This document shows positions 36,025 through 44,630 of a stretch of DNA of 64,000 nt, piece after piece. Where the stretch lies: positions 57,329 to 121,328 of the forward strand of contig CANFQX010000010.1 in assembly GCA_947449255.1 (NCBI GenBank), in the 5' to 3' direction. The notes beneath the pieces were generated by a model. It was not told the DNA's origin and ran no database searches. It was given only the letters and a program-made list of their open reading frames with translations. The translations under genes were made by a program, and so were the position numbers. Origin of the DNA: Pseudobdellovibrionaceae bacterium (GTDB taxonomy: Bacteria; Bdellovibrionota; Bdellovibrionia; Bdellovibrionales; Bdellovibrionaceae). Position 1 is the stretch's first letter; each line of letters begins with the position of its first letter.

Positions 36025-36990
36025 ATGGAAGGTCTTTTGAAGTTTCTAAAATTGATTGCAACAAATAAGGGAAAAGTCATTGTTATGCTTTTTTCTGCAA
36101 TTGTTTTTCTCTTCTTACTTTTTCCATTTGATGACCTTAGTGATTTGATATCAACCCAAGTGGCCAAGATCACCAACAACTCTATATACCTGCAATTTGA
36201 ACGCTTAAAATTAAGTCTCTTTCCCAGTATGGGAATTAAGATGGACAAAGTTTACGTTGAATCTCTGCACACACCTGCACTCTCTGCCTCTGAGCTCACC
36301 ATCACCCCTTCTGTGGCTGGAATCATTCAGCAAATGCCCTATGGACAAGTCAATGCCAAGGGCTTCCTCAAAGGCGACATCTCCTTGAACATGAATAAAG
36401 GCAGCCGCAGCGACAATGGCATTGAGCGGACGCATTTAGAAATCAGTGCCAAAAAGATTTCTCTGCTCGATCTGCGCGAACTGGCCAACCTTCCCCTTCA
36501 ACTCAAAGGTCAGCTCAACTTACAAACCTCAGCGATGGCTGATCTCACATTTCAAGAACAGCCTGACATAGAGATTGATTTGTCGGTTAAACAATTTGAA
36601 TTGCCTCCATCCAATATCAACACGCCCATGGGACCATTGACTTTACCTGATTTGAAATTGACCAGTTTGGAGCTTAAAGGCCGCCTGGCCGCCGGCCGAT
36701 TTATCATAGAAACAGGATCTATTGGAAAACAAGGCGATGAATTGCAAGGCACAATAAAGGGCAGTATCAATCTGAATATCAAAAATGGGCAAGACGGATT
36801 CACTCATCAAGTTGGCGCCTACAGTTTTGATATCGATTTGACCGCAAAAAAAAGCTTTCAAGATCGGGCCACTCTCTTTTTAACTTTTATTGATAATTTT
36901 AAAACCCCCACCAGCGATGGTGCTCAGTACAAATTCAAAGTTTCCGCCAACAGCACATTGACTCCACCCAACATAGACGCAGCGCGATAG
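36025..36990 (+). CDS. gspN: Type II secretion system protein GspN
   Basis: The 321-residue protein has one N-terminal helix (about residues 16-33) and a beta-rich periplasmic domain of GspN type (LSLFPSMGIKMDKVYVES near residue 67). GspN is an accessory platform protein present only in some systems. The start is 4 bases after the gspM stop. It completes the L-M-N block. Confidence 0.8.
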   Translation: MEGLLKFLKLIATNKGKVIVMLFSAIVFLFLLFPFDDLSDLISTQVAKITNNSIYLQFERLKLSLFPSMGIKMDKVYVESLHTPALSASELTITPSVAGIIQQMPYGQVNAKGFLKGDISLNMNKGSRSDNGIERTHLEISAKKISLLDLRELANLPLQLKGQLNLQTSAMADLTFQEQPDIEIDLSVKQFELPPSNINTPMGPLTLPDLKLTSLELKGRLAAGRFIIETGSIGKQGDELQGTIKGSINLNIKNGQDGFTHQVGAYSFDIDLTAKKSFQDRATLFLTFIDNFKTPTSDGAQYKFKVSANSTLTPPNIDAAR

Positions 36991-37151
36991 GTCCGAATTC
37001 AAGACCAACACAGGGCCCCTTCTGGCTTATTTATGACAAGGAGCGTGCCTCTTTTTTGCTCACTCTTCCTCTATTAAACATGAGTTGGAAGTCTTTATTG
37101 ACTTCAACCATAAACTGACCAAAAACCAAGCTGGTCAAATTGGAGGAAAAT

Positions 37152-37628
37152 ATGTCTGTGAATAAAGTCATCATCGTAGGTCGTTTGGGAGCTGATCCTG
37201 AAGTTAAAGCCATCAATAGCGGCACTACAGTTACACGTCTTAACGTTGCTACAAGCGAGTCCTGGGTGAAGGACGGTCAGAAACAAGAAAAAACTGAATG
37301 GCACCGAGTTACTGTCTGGGGAAAGCTTGCTGAGATCTGCGGCAAACATCTGACCAAGGGACGCCAGGTTTATCTTGAAGGAAAACTACAAACACGAACT
37401 TGGGAAGATCAAACTGGTGCAAAACGCTACACAACTGAAATCGTAGCCAGCACAGTTCAATTCCTAGGTGCAGCAGCAGGTGGCGAAAGATCCTCTTACC
37501 AATCTGGCGGAGCTGGTGCAACTTCTGGTGGCACTGGAGCAAGCTTTGGTGGTGGTGGCGATGACTACAACTTTCAAGACTTTGGCCCTGAACCAAGCTT
37601 TAACTCAAATGATGAGATTCCATTCTAA
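37152..37628 (+). CDS. ssb: Single-stranded DNA-binding protein
   Basis: The 158-residue SSB has an N-terminal OB fold ([13 protein letters not shown], then [12 protein letters not shown] and [11 protein letters not shown]), a Gly/Ser-rich linker and the acidic tip DEIPF that recruits repair and replication partners. The start chosen is the ATG at 37152 with GGAGG just upstream; an upstream TTG extends the frame by four codons but overlaps that site. Confidence 0.96.
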   Translation: MSVNKVIIVGRLGADPEVKAINSGTTVTRLNVATSESWVKDGQKQEKTEWHRVTVWGKLAEICGKHLTKGRQVYLEGKLQTRTWEDQTGAKRYTTEIVASTVQFLGAAAGGERSSYQSGGAGATSGGTGASFGGGGDDYNFQDFGPEPSFNSNDEIPF

Positions 37629-37676
37629 TTGGAATAATCCTTTGCTGACTTCAGTCTAGTTTTATCTTAAGCCTTA

Positions 37677-37703
37677 GGCCCTGAATTCTTCAGGGCCTTT
37701 TCA
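37677..37703 (+). terminator. Rho-independent terminator after ssb
   Basis: GGCCCTGAA pairs with TTCAGGGCC around a 3-base loop and is followed by TTTTC and then ATTTT. Confidence 0.9.
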
Positions 37704-37733
37704 TTTTACCCTAGAAGCTTCTATAATGAAGAA

Positions 37734-38207
37734 ATGAGAGCACTTTCATTTCTTCAATCTTTATCTATAATTCATTTGATAGCTCTATCGGTGCTTCTTT
37801 ATTCCGGATGCTCACTCAATCCGTCCAACAATCGCAACTTAATAGAATTAGAAGCTGAACTCACAAAAACAATTGCACCTGTAAAAGAAAACTCAACAGC
37901 AAATTCCGCAACAGCCCACCTTAAGGGGTGTATGAAAGTCAATTCCATCGAGTCCTGGCTCAAATCAGAGTTTCCAAGAATTTCCTATGAGTTGATACTT
38001 TCTGAATCCGATTTAGAAATTTGGGCGACGAACGCTGACAAAACTCCAATTCAAATCACCAGTTTGCAAAAAAATGGATTTACGACCCATTCCTGTGAGT
38101 TTGAGTTCCCAAGCAAAGCCTCCTGGGAAGCTCAAAAGGCTCGTTTTATCGATGACCTTGAAAACTTGATTATTGTCCCGGACTCCGCTTCAATAAAGTC
38201 CTTTTGA
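37734..38207 (+). CDS. Putative lipoprotein, hypothetical
   Basis: The 157-residue protein has a signal peptide ending in a lipobox (LYSGC, Cys at about residue 26). The rest is a small alpha/beta-like soluble domain with two more Cys residues near 63 and 121. No family was recognised. The start ATG at 37734 has no strong Shine-Dalgarno sequence. Confidence 0.6.
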   Translation: MRALSFLQSLSIIHLIALSVLLYSGCSLNPSNNRNLIELEAELTKTIAPVKENSTANSATAHLKGCMKVNSIESWLKSEFPRISYELILSESDLEIWATNADKTPIQITSLQKNGFTTHSCEFEFPSKASWEAQKARFIDDLENLIIVPDSASIKSF

Positions 38208-38302
38208 AAAAGTCAATTTCGGTTCAAAAAATGTTCTCTTGGTGGTTCGTCGCAGAACTTTTCAAAGCAATATTGAAACCAAAAACGAGGAGATGAAATA
38301 TT

Positions 38303-39247
38303 TTGAAAAAAAATTTACTTAATCTCTGGATTGTAATTTCCATTCTAATTTCCATTTTATTTTCATCATTTTCCCCAGTCTTCGCAGCGACTGTGACCTC
38401 CGTAAAAGAAAAACAATTGCTCATCGATCTTGATGGCGACGATGTAGCTCTTGATGAAGAATTCTTTGTCTTAAATCCAGCAACAAACAAAAAAACGGCA
38501 ATCATCCGGATTAAAAAAATCAAAAAAAATAAAGCTCTCGCTATTATTAATACTGGTTCAGCTCAGCCTGGCTTTACTTTAATGGCAAAAGTCTCTTCAA
38601 TCGAAAATAAAGGCTCAGAACTTCATAATGAGACCAGTGAAAAAACTTCCAATAAAAATTCATCGAGCAATTCTAATTATCTGCACAACCTGAAGCCTTC
38701 CTATGGAATAGCTGGTAAATATCTATACAATTCAATGGCCGCTTTCGTTGAAAATAAAAGCGTCACTCCAAAATTAACTGACACTGTTCAACTGACGGGA
38801 TCAAGTTTTGGTGTTGGTGGTTTTTATGAATATGTTGCTACCCCTGAAATCGCTCTGCAGACGAGCTCCTATTTAGAACAATTCAAATACTCTGGCACAA
38901 GCAAAATTCCTGGCTGCAGCAGCGGCACAAGCACCGACTGCTCTGTCGATATCACCTACTTGTCTTTCTATGGACTGGGCCAATACTATTTCACTAAAAA
39001 CAAGTTTCGCTATTGGTTAGGACTTGGCGGTGGCTTTCTGATGGCTATCAGTAAATCCGCAACTGCGATCAAAGAGTCCAGTATAAGCAGCAACCAAGTT
39101 GGAATTTTAGCACTCGGCGCTGATATTCAGTTGAGCCGAAAGAACTACATTCCACTGTCTCTTGAATATGTATTTTTTCCTGGATCAAGCACAGTGACTG
39201 CAAATTCACTGACTCTAAAAGCTGGATGGGCATGGAATTCAAATTAA
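38303..39247 (+). CDS. Outer-membrane beta-barrel-like protein
   Basis: The start is probably TTG at 38303, because GAGGAG lies about 10 bases upstream and the nearby ATG at 38293 opens only a short frame. The 314-residue protein has a signal peptide (ending VFA, about residue 28), a small soluble domain (29-95), a Ser/Asn linker and a C-terminal domain of alternating polar and hydrophobic residues (about 115-314) that fits an eight-strand barrel. The last residues WAWNSN lack the classical terminal Phe. Confidence 0.6.
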   Translation: MKKNLLNLWIVISILISILFSSFSPVFAATVTSVKEKQLLIDLDGDDVALDEEFFVLNPATNKKTAIIRIKKIKKNKALAIINTGSAQPGFTLMAKVSSIENKGSELHNETSEKTSNKNSSSNSNYLHNLKPSYGIAGKYLYNSMAAFVENKSVTPKLTDTVQLTGSSFGVGGFYEYVATPEIALQTSSYLEQFKYSGTSKIPGCSSGTSTDCSVDITYLSFYGLGQYYFTKNKFRYWLGLGGGFLMAISKSATAIKESSISSNQVGILALGADIQLSRKNYIPLSLEYVFFPGSSTVTANSLTLKAGWAWNSN

Positions 39248-39254
39248 GATTTAC

Positions 39255-41471
39255 CTAGTGTAAAACTCTGGAAACACCAATGATTCCTTTGATTTTTTGC
39301 AATTCATAGATCGCTTGATTTAACTGACTTGAATCTCGAACATTGACTTCAAAATGACAGATCGCTTTTTTATCTTTAGTGGTGCGAACCATTGCCGATT
39401 GAATATTGATACCTTGTTGAGCAAAGGCCTCCGACATGAGTTTTAAAAGCCCCGGGATGTCTTGTGAAATTATTTTTAATCGAACGACTCGCTCTTGCCC
39501 TTCGCCGGCTTGCTTGGAATTCCAATTGACATCGACTTTTCTAACTTGATCAAATTCAAAAGCCTTACGACAGTCGCTGCGATGAATGGTAATGCCACGA
39601 CCACGACTAATAAATCCAACAATAGAATCCCCTGGAATTGGATGACAGCATTTTGCATAGTGCACTAAGACGTCATCCATGCCATCAACACTCACAAGGG
39701 AACTGCTTTTTTTGGTTTTCTGAGTTGCTGCCTTAATTATTCTTTCCATCAAGGTGCTGTCTTCGGTTTTGGCAGCATCTTTGGCGATGGCCTCTGGCGA
39801 AACCCGAGCCACTAGAATCCTAGCCTCTAATTTCCCGTATCCAACAGCTACATACAGTTCTTCAGTGTCCTTAATTCCATTATCTTTTAAGTACTCTTCA
39901 TAGTAAGGACCCTTGAGATGCTTGACTGCAGCCATTCCAAACTTACGATATTCTTTTTCAACAAGATCTTTGCCCATGATGAGGGCACGACGGCGCTGTT
40001 CTTCTTTAACAAAAGTCCGAATTTTCGCCCTAGCTTTATTGGTCACAACAAATTTCAGCCAATCCTTGGATGGCTGCTGAGTTTTTGAAGTGATGATCTC
40101 TACCCTATCACCATTTTGAAGCCGATGCTTCAAAGGCACCATACGACCATTCACTCGAGCACCCACGCATTTGTTGCCCAACTCTGTATGCACTGAATAA
40201 GCAAAGTCGACGGGAGTTGCACCCTCGGGAAACTCGACAACATCTCCATTTGGAGTGAATACATAAATTTCAGATTCAAATAAATCTGCTTTGACCGTAT
40301 CTAAAAACTCATCAGAGCTGCGAGTCTGCTGATGAAGAGTCACCAAATCTCGCAGCCAGTTGGCCTGCTGCAAATCTGAACCGTCTTCCATTTTGCCGCG
40401 CTCTTTGTACTTCCAATGAGCCGCAATCCCACGCTCTGCGATCAAATTCATTTCCTGAGTTCGAATTTGAATTTCGATACGATCACCTCCAGGGCCAATA
40501 ACAGTGGTGTGCAAAGACTGATAGTGATTGGCTTTAGGCATGGCTATGAAGTCTTTAAATCGACCCGGAATTGGTTTCCACAAGGAGTGAATTAATCCTA
40601 AGGCAGCATAGCATTCGGCCACGGTATCGACCAAGACACGAAAAGCTAAAACATCAAAGACTTGATCATAGGTGATATTTCGAGTTTCCATTTTTCGATA
40701 AATGGACCACAAATGTTTTGTTCGTCCAAAGACATCGAATTTAAAGCCCGCTTTATTGAGTTCTTTTGAAATGGAATGTTTCACATCATCTATATATCGA
40801 CCTTGTTCTGATTCAGATTTTTTTATCTGTTGAACAAGCGTATAGAACATTTCAGGCCGATAATATCGAAAACACAAATCTTCAAGCTCAATTTTTAAAC
40901 TGCTAATCCCCATCCGCCCGGCAAGGGGACAATAGAACTCTAAAGTTTCAAGAGCAATGCGCTCTTGCTTTTCAAAAGGCATAAAATTCATGGTCCGCAT
41001 ATTGTGGAGGCGGTCGGCAAGTTTAACCAGAACCACTCGCACGTCTTTACCCATTGCCACGATCAACTTGCGAACATTTTCGCCCTGTTTTTCATGACTG
41101 TTCTTAAATTTCATTTGTCCAATTTTAGTAACACCATCAACCAGATGAGAAATGACATCACCAAACTCACGACGAATATCTTCTAAGGTAACTGCTGTAT
41201 CTTCGACGGTATCATGCAAAAGCCCTGTGGCAATCGTGTCTAAATCCAAGCGAAGATCCGCAAGAATTGCGGCAACAGAAAGTGGATGAGAAATATAAGG
41301 TTCACCACTTCGGCGATTTTGACCAGCATGGGCTTTTTCTGAAAAGGAATAAGCTTTTTCAATCACAGTCAAATCAGCATTGGGCCAAAAGCCACGAATG
41401 CGATTCAATAAATCATCAACTGTTTTAACGGGCTTAAGAGAGAGGCCGTTCTCCTTCAGGAATTCCACCAT
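39255..41471 (-). CDS. spoT: Bifunctional (p)ppGpp synthetase/hydrolase (Rel/SpoT)
   Basis: The long RelA/SpoT homologue controls the stringent response. From N- to C-terminus it has the HD hydrolase domain (HDTVEDT near residue 85), the synthetase domain with an RFKD motif typical of bifunctional enzymes (RelA has ExDD), a TGS domain (IYVFTPNGDV) and a C-terminal ACT domain. The start chosen is the ATG at 41471 (738 residues); the frame stays open to a TTG at 41531, which would add 20 residues. It follows rpoZ, with a structured leader between. Confidence 0.94.
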   Translation of the reverse strand: MVEFLKENGLSLKPVKTVDDLLNRIRGFWPNADLTVIEKAYSFSEKAHAGQNRRSGEPYISHPLSVAAILADLRLDLDTIATGLLHDTVEDTAVTLEDIRREFGDVISHLVDGVTKIGQMKFKNSHEKQGENVRKLIVAMGKDVRVVLVKLADRLHNMRTMNFMPFEKQERIALETLEFYCPLAGRMGISSLKIELEDLCFRYYRPEMFYTLVQQIKKSESEQGRYIDDVKHSISKELNKAGFKFDVFGRTKHLWSIYRKMETRNITYDQVFDVLAFRVLVDTVAECYAALGLIHSLWKPIPGRFKDFIAMPKANHYQSLHTTVIGPGGDRIEIQIRTQEMNLIAERGIAAHWKYKERGKMEDGSDLQQANWLRDLVTLHQQTRSSDEFLDTVKADLFESEIYVFTPNGDVVEFPEGATPVDFAYSVHTELGNKCVGARVNGRMVPLKHRLQNGDRVEIITSKTQQPSKDWLKFVVTNKARAKIRTFVKEEQRRRALIMGKDLVEKEYRKFGMAAVKHLKGPYYEEYLKDNGIKDTEELYVAVGYGKLEARILVARVSPEAIAKDAAKTEDSTLMERIIKAATQKTKKSSSLVSVDGMDDVLVHYAKCCHPIPGDSIVGFISRGRGITIHRSDCRKAFEFDQVRKVDVNWNSKQAGEGQERVVRLKIISQDIPGLLKLMSEAFAQQGINIQSAMVRTTKDKKAICHFEVNVRDSSQLNQAIYELQKIKGIIGVSRVLH

Positions 41472-41713
41472 ATTCCATAAGTTTACCTGAGAAGGTAAGA
41501 TAGAACCAATAAGATTCGAGGAAATATCCAAATCATCGAAATATTAAGACCTTTTGAAGTAAAATTCAGATTAGAAAGGCATAGACGAAAGTCGTTATTA
41601 TGAAGACAAAAAATATTCAAACATTAAAATTATACAATCTTCAATTGAGTTTAAGTTTGAGTTTAAAAATAAACTTGCACCAACCTAAGCCTCAATTTTA
41701 AACCAAACTTCGC

Positions 41714-41757
41714 CCTCAAGCGCACGATGCGCTTGAGGAAGGCCGCACAGGACGGCC
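41714..41757 (-). ncRNA. Candidate structured leader of spoT (two adjacent hairpins)
   Basis: CCTCAAGCGCA (41714-41724) pairs perfectly with TGCGCTTGAGG (41728-41738) around a CGA loop. GGCCG (41741-41745) pairs with CGGCC (41753-41757). They stand out as GC-rich within an AT-rich gap. They could be a leader element of spoT on the minus strand, or a small RNA on the plus strand that uses the hairpin at 41802 as terminator. Confidence 0.45.
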
Positions 41758-41801
41758 AGACCTGTCCCAAGCAAGAACAGCTGAATAAAAACCCAATCCA
41801 C

Positions 41802-41836
41802 AAAAAAAAACCTTAAGCCGCTAAGCTTAAGGTTTT
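41802..41836 (-). terminator. Rho-independent terminator after rpoZ
   Basis: On the minus strand AACCTTAAGC and GCTTAAGGTT form the stem, followed by a run of nine T. It lies 29 bases past the rpoZ stop. Confidence 0.9.
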
Positions 41837-41864
41837 CAATGTAAATATCTTTCAGAAAAAAGAC

Positions 41865-42104
41865 CTATTTATTTAAATCGCTTTCGATTTGTTTGATAAT
41901 TTCGTCGTGCTCCAGGATTTCTGTATAACCCACATTACCCATTGCAACTTCACGAAGTGCACAGACAATATATTTGTTACTTCTAGTGGATACAGTAGCT
42001 TCAGCACCTTTAAGAAGTTGTTTTGCTCTTTTGGTAACCATCAAAACAAGGGCAAATCTGTTAGGAACTTTTTCCAAGCAATCTTCTACAGTAACTCGTG
42101 CCAT
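41865..42104 (-). CDS. rpoZ: RNA polymerase omega subunit
   Basis: The 79-residue protein starts [17 protein letters not shown] and contains VTKRAKQL near residue 24, the signature of omega. Omega helps fold and assemble the beta-prime subunit and, in proteobacteria, takes part in ppGpp binding to RNA polymerase. Its place between gmk and spoT is the common order and links it to the stringent response. AGGAG precedes the ATG. Confidence 0.96.
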   Translation of the reverse strand: MARVTVEDCLEKVPNRFALVLMVTKRAKQLLKGAEATVSTRSNKYIVCALREVAMGNVGYTEILEHDEIIKQIESDLNK

Positions 42105-42142
42105 TTTAATCTCCTGACTGTGTACAGTGAGCCAAAGTACCC

Positions 42143-42703
42143 TTAACCTAGTAATTCTTCAATGATTTTTTTAAATTCCGCATAGGATTCGTCAAAGTTA
42201 TCATTCACAATCTGGTAATCAAATGTTGAGGCCTCAAGTATTTCCATTTCAGCGTTCGCCATTCTCACCTCAATGTCAGGTGGCATCCCCCCATCCCGCT
42301 TTTCTATTCTTCGACGCAACTCGTCGATAGAGGGCGGCAGAATGAAAATCGTCTTTGCGTCTGAAAATTTAGCCTTGAAGGTCTGCACACCCTGAATATC
42401 TATATCCATAATGGCGGTTTTACCTTGGTTCCAAGCCTTTTCTAGGGACTCATAAGATGTCCCATAGAAATTTGTATGAACTTTAGCCCACTCTACAAAA
42501 AAATTTTCTGAAATTTTTTTCTGAAAATTTTCATGTTTTATGAAGTTGTATTGAAGCCCATTGGTTTCACCTTTTCGAATTTCTCGGGTTGTGAACGTAA
42601 TAATGTCCACAAGGCGGCTATTTTCCCTGGTGATTCTTTCTACAAAACTACTTTTTCCTGCTCCGCTCGGGGCGGCCACAATAATCATTCGTGTTTTCAT
42701 CAT
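42143..42703 (-). CDS. gmk: Guanylate kinase
   Basis: The 186-residue enzyme phosphorylates GMP to GDP. The P-loop is APSGAGKSS near residue 10, followed by [12 protein letters not shown] for GMP binding and the lid region RRRIEKRDG. The start overlaps the yicC stop by 4 bases. Two ATG codons are adjacent and either could be used. Gmk, spoT and rpoZ together affect guanine nucleotide balance and its sensing. Confidence 0.96.
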   Translation of the reverse strand: MMKTRMIIVAAPSGAGKSSFVERITRENSRLVDIITFTTREIRKGETNGLQYNFIKHENFQKKISENFFVEWAKVHTNFYGTSYESLEKAWNQGKTAIMDIDIQGVQTFKAKFSDAKTIFILPPSIDELRRRIEKRDGGMPPDIEVRMANAEMEILEASTFDYQIVNDNFDESYAEFKKIIEELLG

Positions 42704-43578
42704 TGAATGTTTTGAACCTGCTCTCTGAGTCTTTCTATAAGAGTTTTTGCTTCTACCACGGCCTGGGTGATCTTGGCTACCTGAGACTTTGAACCAATTG
42801 TGTTCACCTCACGCAATAGCTCTTGAGTATAAAAATCGAGCTTCTTTCCTTCAGAATGAGTGACTGCCACCATCTGACGATAGCCTTTAATATGCTCACT
42901 CAACCGAGTCAGTTCCTCATTGATATCTGCTCTTTCCAATTGAATTACAATTTCCTGAGCAATTCGAGCGGGGTCAAGGTCAGTCCCTTTTAAACGGGCC
43001 CGAATTTTATTTTCAAACTTATCTTGAAGTTGAGCATTCGCTTCTTCACGCATTTCGCTAATTATTTTAATTTGGCGCTCAAGAGAGCCCAGCAGCCCCT
43101 CTAAATCTTTACGCAAAGCTTTACCTTCACGGATCCGTTCCTTGTCGCATTTTTTACAAGCTTCAAGGAAAGCCTTTTTCAATACGCCTTCCTCGCTCGC
43201 AGAAATTTCAATTATCTCCTCAATCTTAATCACCTCAGGCAAGCGAGCCATGGATTCCAAATGAACTTGAAATGGCAAACCCAGTTCTTTTGCAAGTTGC
43301 TTATAGGCTAAAAAATATTTTTTTGCTAAAGCTTCATTGACGACCATTTGAGCCTTGCCACTGACACTCTTAACCTTGCGAGAAACAAAGACATCCACCG
43401 TGCCACGTAAAATTGTCGCACTTAATATTTTTTTGAGATCACTTTCAAAAGCTACAAATTCCCGAGGTAAATGACAGCGAGTTTCAAGATATCGCCCATT
43501 GACTGTGCGAATGCTCACTTCGACAGTCACATCCTTAGATTGAGCTCTTGAATTTCCATATCCCGTCATACTCTTCAT
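42700..43578 (-). CDS. yicC: YicC family endoribonuclease
   Basis: The 292-residue protein has the N-terminal MKSMTGYGN motif and the C-terminal SKSQVAKITQAVVEAKTLIERLREQVQN block of the YicC/YloC family, whose members are endoribonucleases involved in small RNA turnover. It is followed immediately by gmk, a common pairing. The coiled central region (about 150-210) is typical. Confidence 0.93.
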   Translation of the reverse strand: MKSMTGYGNSRAQSKDVTVEVSIRTVNGRYLETRCHLPREFVAFESDLKKILSATILRGTVDVFVSRKVKSVSGKAQMVVNEALAKKYFLAYKQLAKELGLPFQVHLESMARLPEVIKIEEIIEISASEEGVLKKAFLEACKKCDKERIREGKALRKDLEGLLGSLERQIKIISEMREEANAQLQDKFENKIRARLKGTDLDPARIAQEIVIQLERADINEELTRLSEHIKGYRQMVAVTHSEGKKLDFYTQELLREVNTIGSKSQVAKITQAVVEAKTLIERLREQVQNIQ

Positions 43579-43642
43579 TGCAGTTCCTTTTTTTCATCTT
43601 TTTTGGAGCCTGATTCTATTTTCCTTAGAACATTATTTTCGG

Positions 43643-44572
43643 TCAAGTTTTGAGAAAATCCTCGACCAGAGCGCGTGCCTCAGGAAAACCAGAGGCTCCA
43701 TCAAACCATCGAAGATCCTTGTCTCTCTGAAACCAAGTTCTTTGCTTTTTAGCGAGTTGAATTGTGTGTAAGGAAATTTCCTCTAAAAGTTGTGAATCCG
43801 AAATTTCACCCTTCAAGACATCGACACACTCTTGATATCCCACACTGTGCATTGGTGCCCAGTTTTCTAGACCTTCCTCTACAAGACCACGAACTTCGTG
43901 CAAAAGTCCCCTTTGAAGCATTTGTTCCGAACGCAGCCGAATGCGCTTTTTTAAAATCTCTCGATCCCACTGTGGACCTATTTTTAAAAGGGGATAGGGA
44001 AACTCAGGTCGAGACTCCTCAAACTCTTTCTGAATCTGAGTCATGCTCTTCCCCTGACTTCGAATCAGTTCAATGGCACGCCCAATTCGATAAAGGTCAG
44101 ATCTATGAATTTTTGCGGCATAAACCGGATCCTTTTCTTGAAGTTCTTGATAAAGGACCCGACCTCCATCCTGAAGCAGAGCTTCCGCCTCCACCTGGGC
44201 ATGAATTTCAGGGGAAACCTTGGCGACAGGGTACATCCCCTTTTCAATAGCCATAAAATAAAAGCCCGTTCCTCCAACCACAAAAACGGGGCGATCCTCT
44301 GGGAGCGCCTTCATGCAAGAAAAAAAATCTCGCGTATAATTCCCTGCTGTCATCTCCTCTGGAGGGGCGACATAATCAAATAAATAGTGCGGCACCTTCG
44401 AAAGTTCATCACTGCTGGGTTTTGCTGAGCCAATATCAACCTTCTGATAAAGTTGAATCGAGTCGCAGTTAACGATAACACCGTCAAAATGTTGCGCTAA
44501 ATTTAATGCCCATTCAGATTTTCCCGTGGCTGTGGCACCAACAACAAAAATGACTGGATTATTTTTTTTCAT
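43643..44572 (-). CDS. miaA: tRNA dimethylallyltransferase
   Basis: The enzyme adds a dimethylallyl group to A37 of tRNAs that read UNN codons. The P-loop is VGATATGKSEW near residue 10, followed by the NCDSIQLY substrate-site block and DYVAPPEEMTAG; the VGYQECVDVL region is near residue 245. The ATG at 44572 (309 residues) is chosen; a GTG six bases upstream is possible. It follows mutL on the same strand, a widespread pairing. Confidence 0.95.
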   Translation of the reverse strand: MKKNNPVIFVVGATATGKSEWALNLAQHFDGVIVNCDSIQLYQKVDIGSAKPSSDELSKVPHYLFDYVAPPEEMTAGNYTRDFFSCMKALPEDRPVFVVGGTGFYFMAIEKGMYPVAKVSPEIHAQVEAEALLQDGGRVLYQELQEKDPVYAAKIHRSDLYRIGRAIELIRSQGKSMTQIQKEFEESRPEFPYPLLKIGPQWDREILKKRIRLRSEQMLQRGLLHEVRGLVEEGLENWAPMHSVGYQECVDVLKGEISDSQLLEEISLHTIQLAKKQRTWFQRDKDLRWFDGASGFPEARALVEDFLKT

Positions 44573-44630
44573 TCTCACTCGATTTCACTTCAGATAAATT
44601 TTATTTAGCTCTATTTTCTAACAATTATTT

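Larger units (their letters stand above)
41472..41864. other. spoT leader region with hairpins
   Basis: No gene is supported. On the minus strand this region runs from the rpoZ terminator to the spoT start. It contains two compact hairpins at 41714-41757 and an otherwise AT-rich stretch. Confidence 0.6.

Noticed and set aside
43762..44250. A 162-residue plus-strand frame opposite miaA
   Set aside because: It is antisense to a clear gene and shows no domain.
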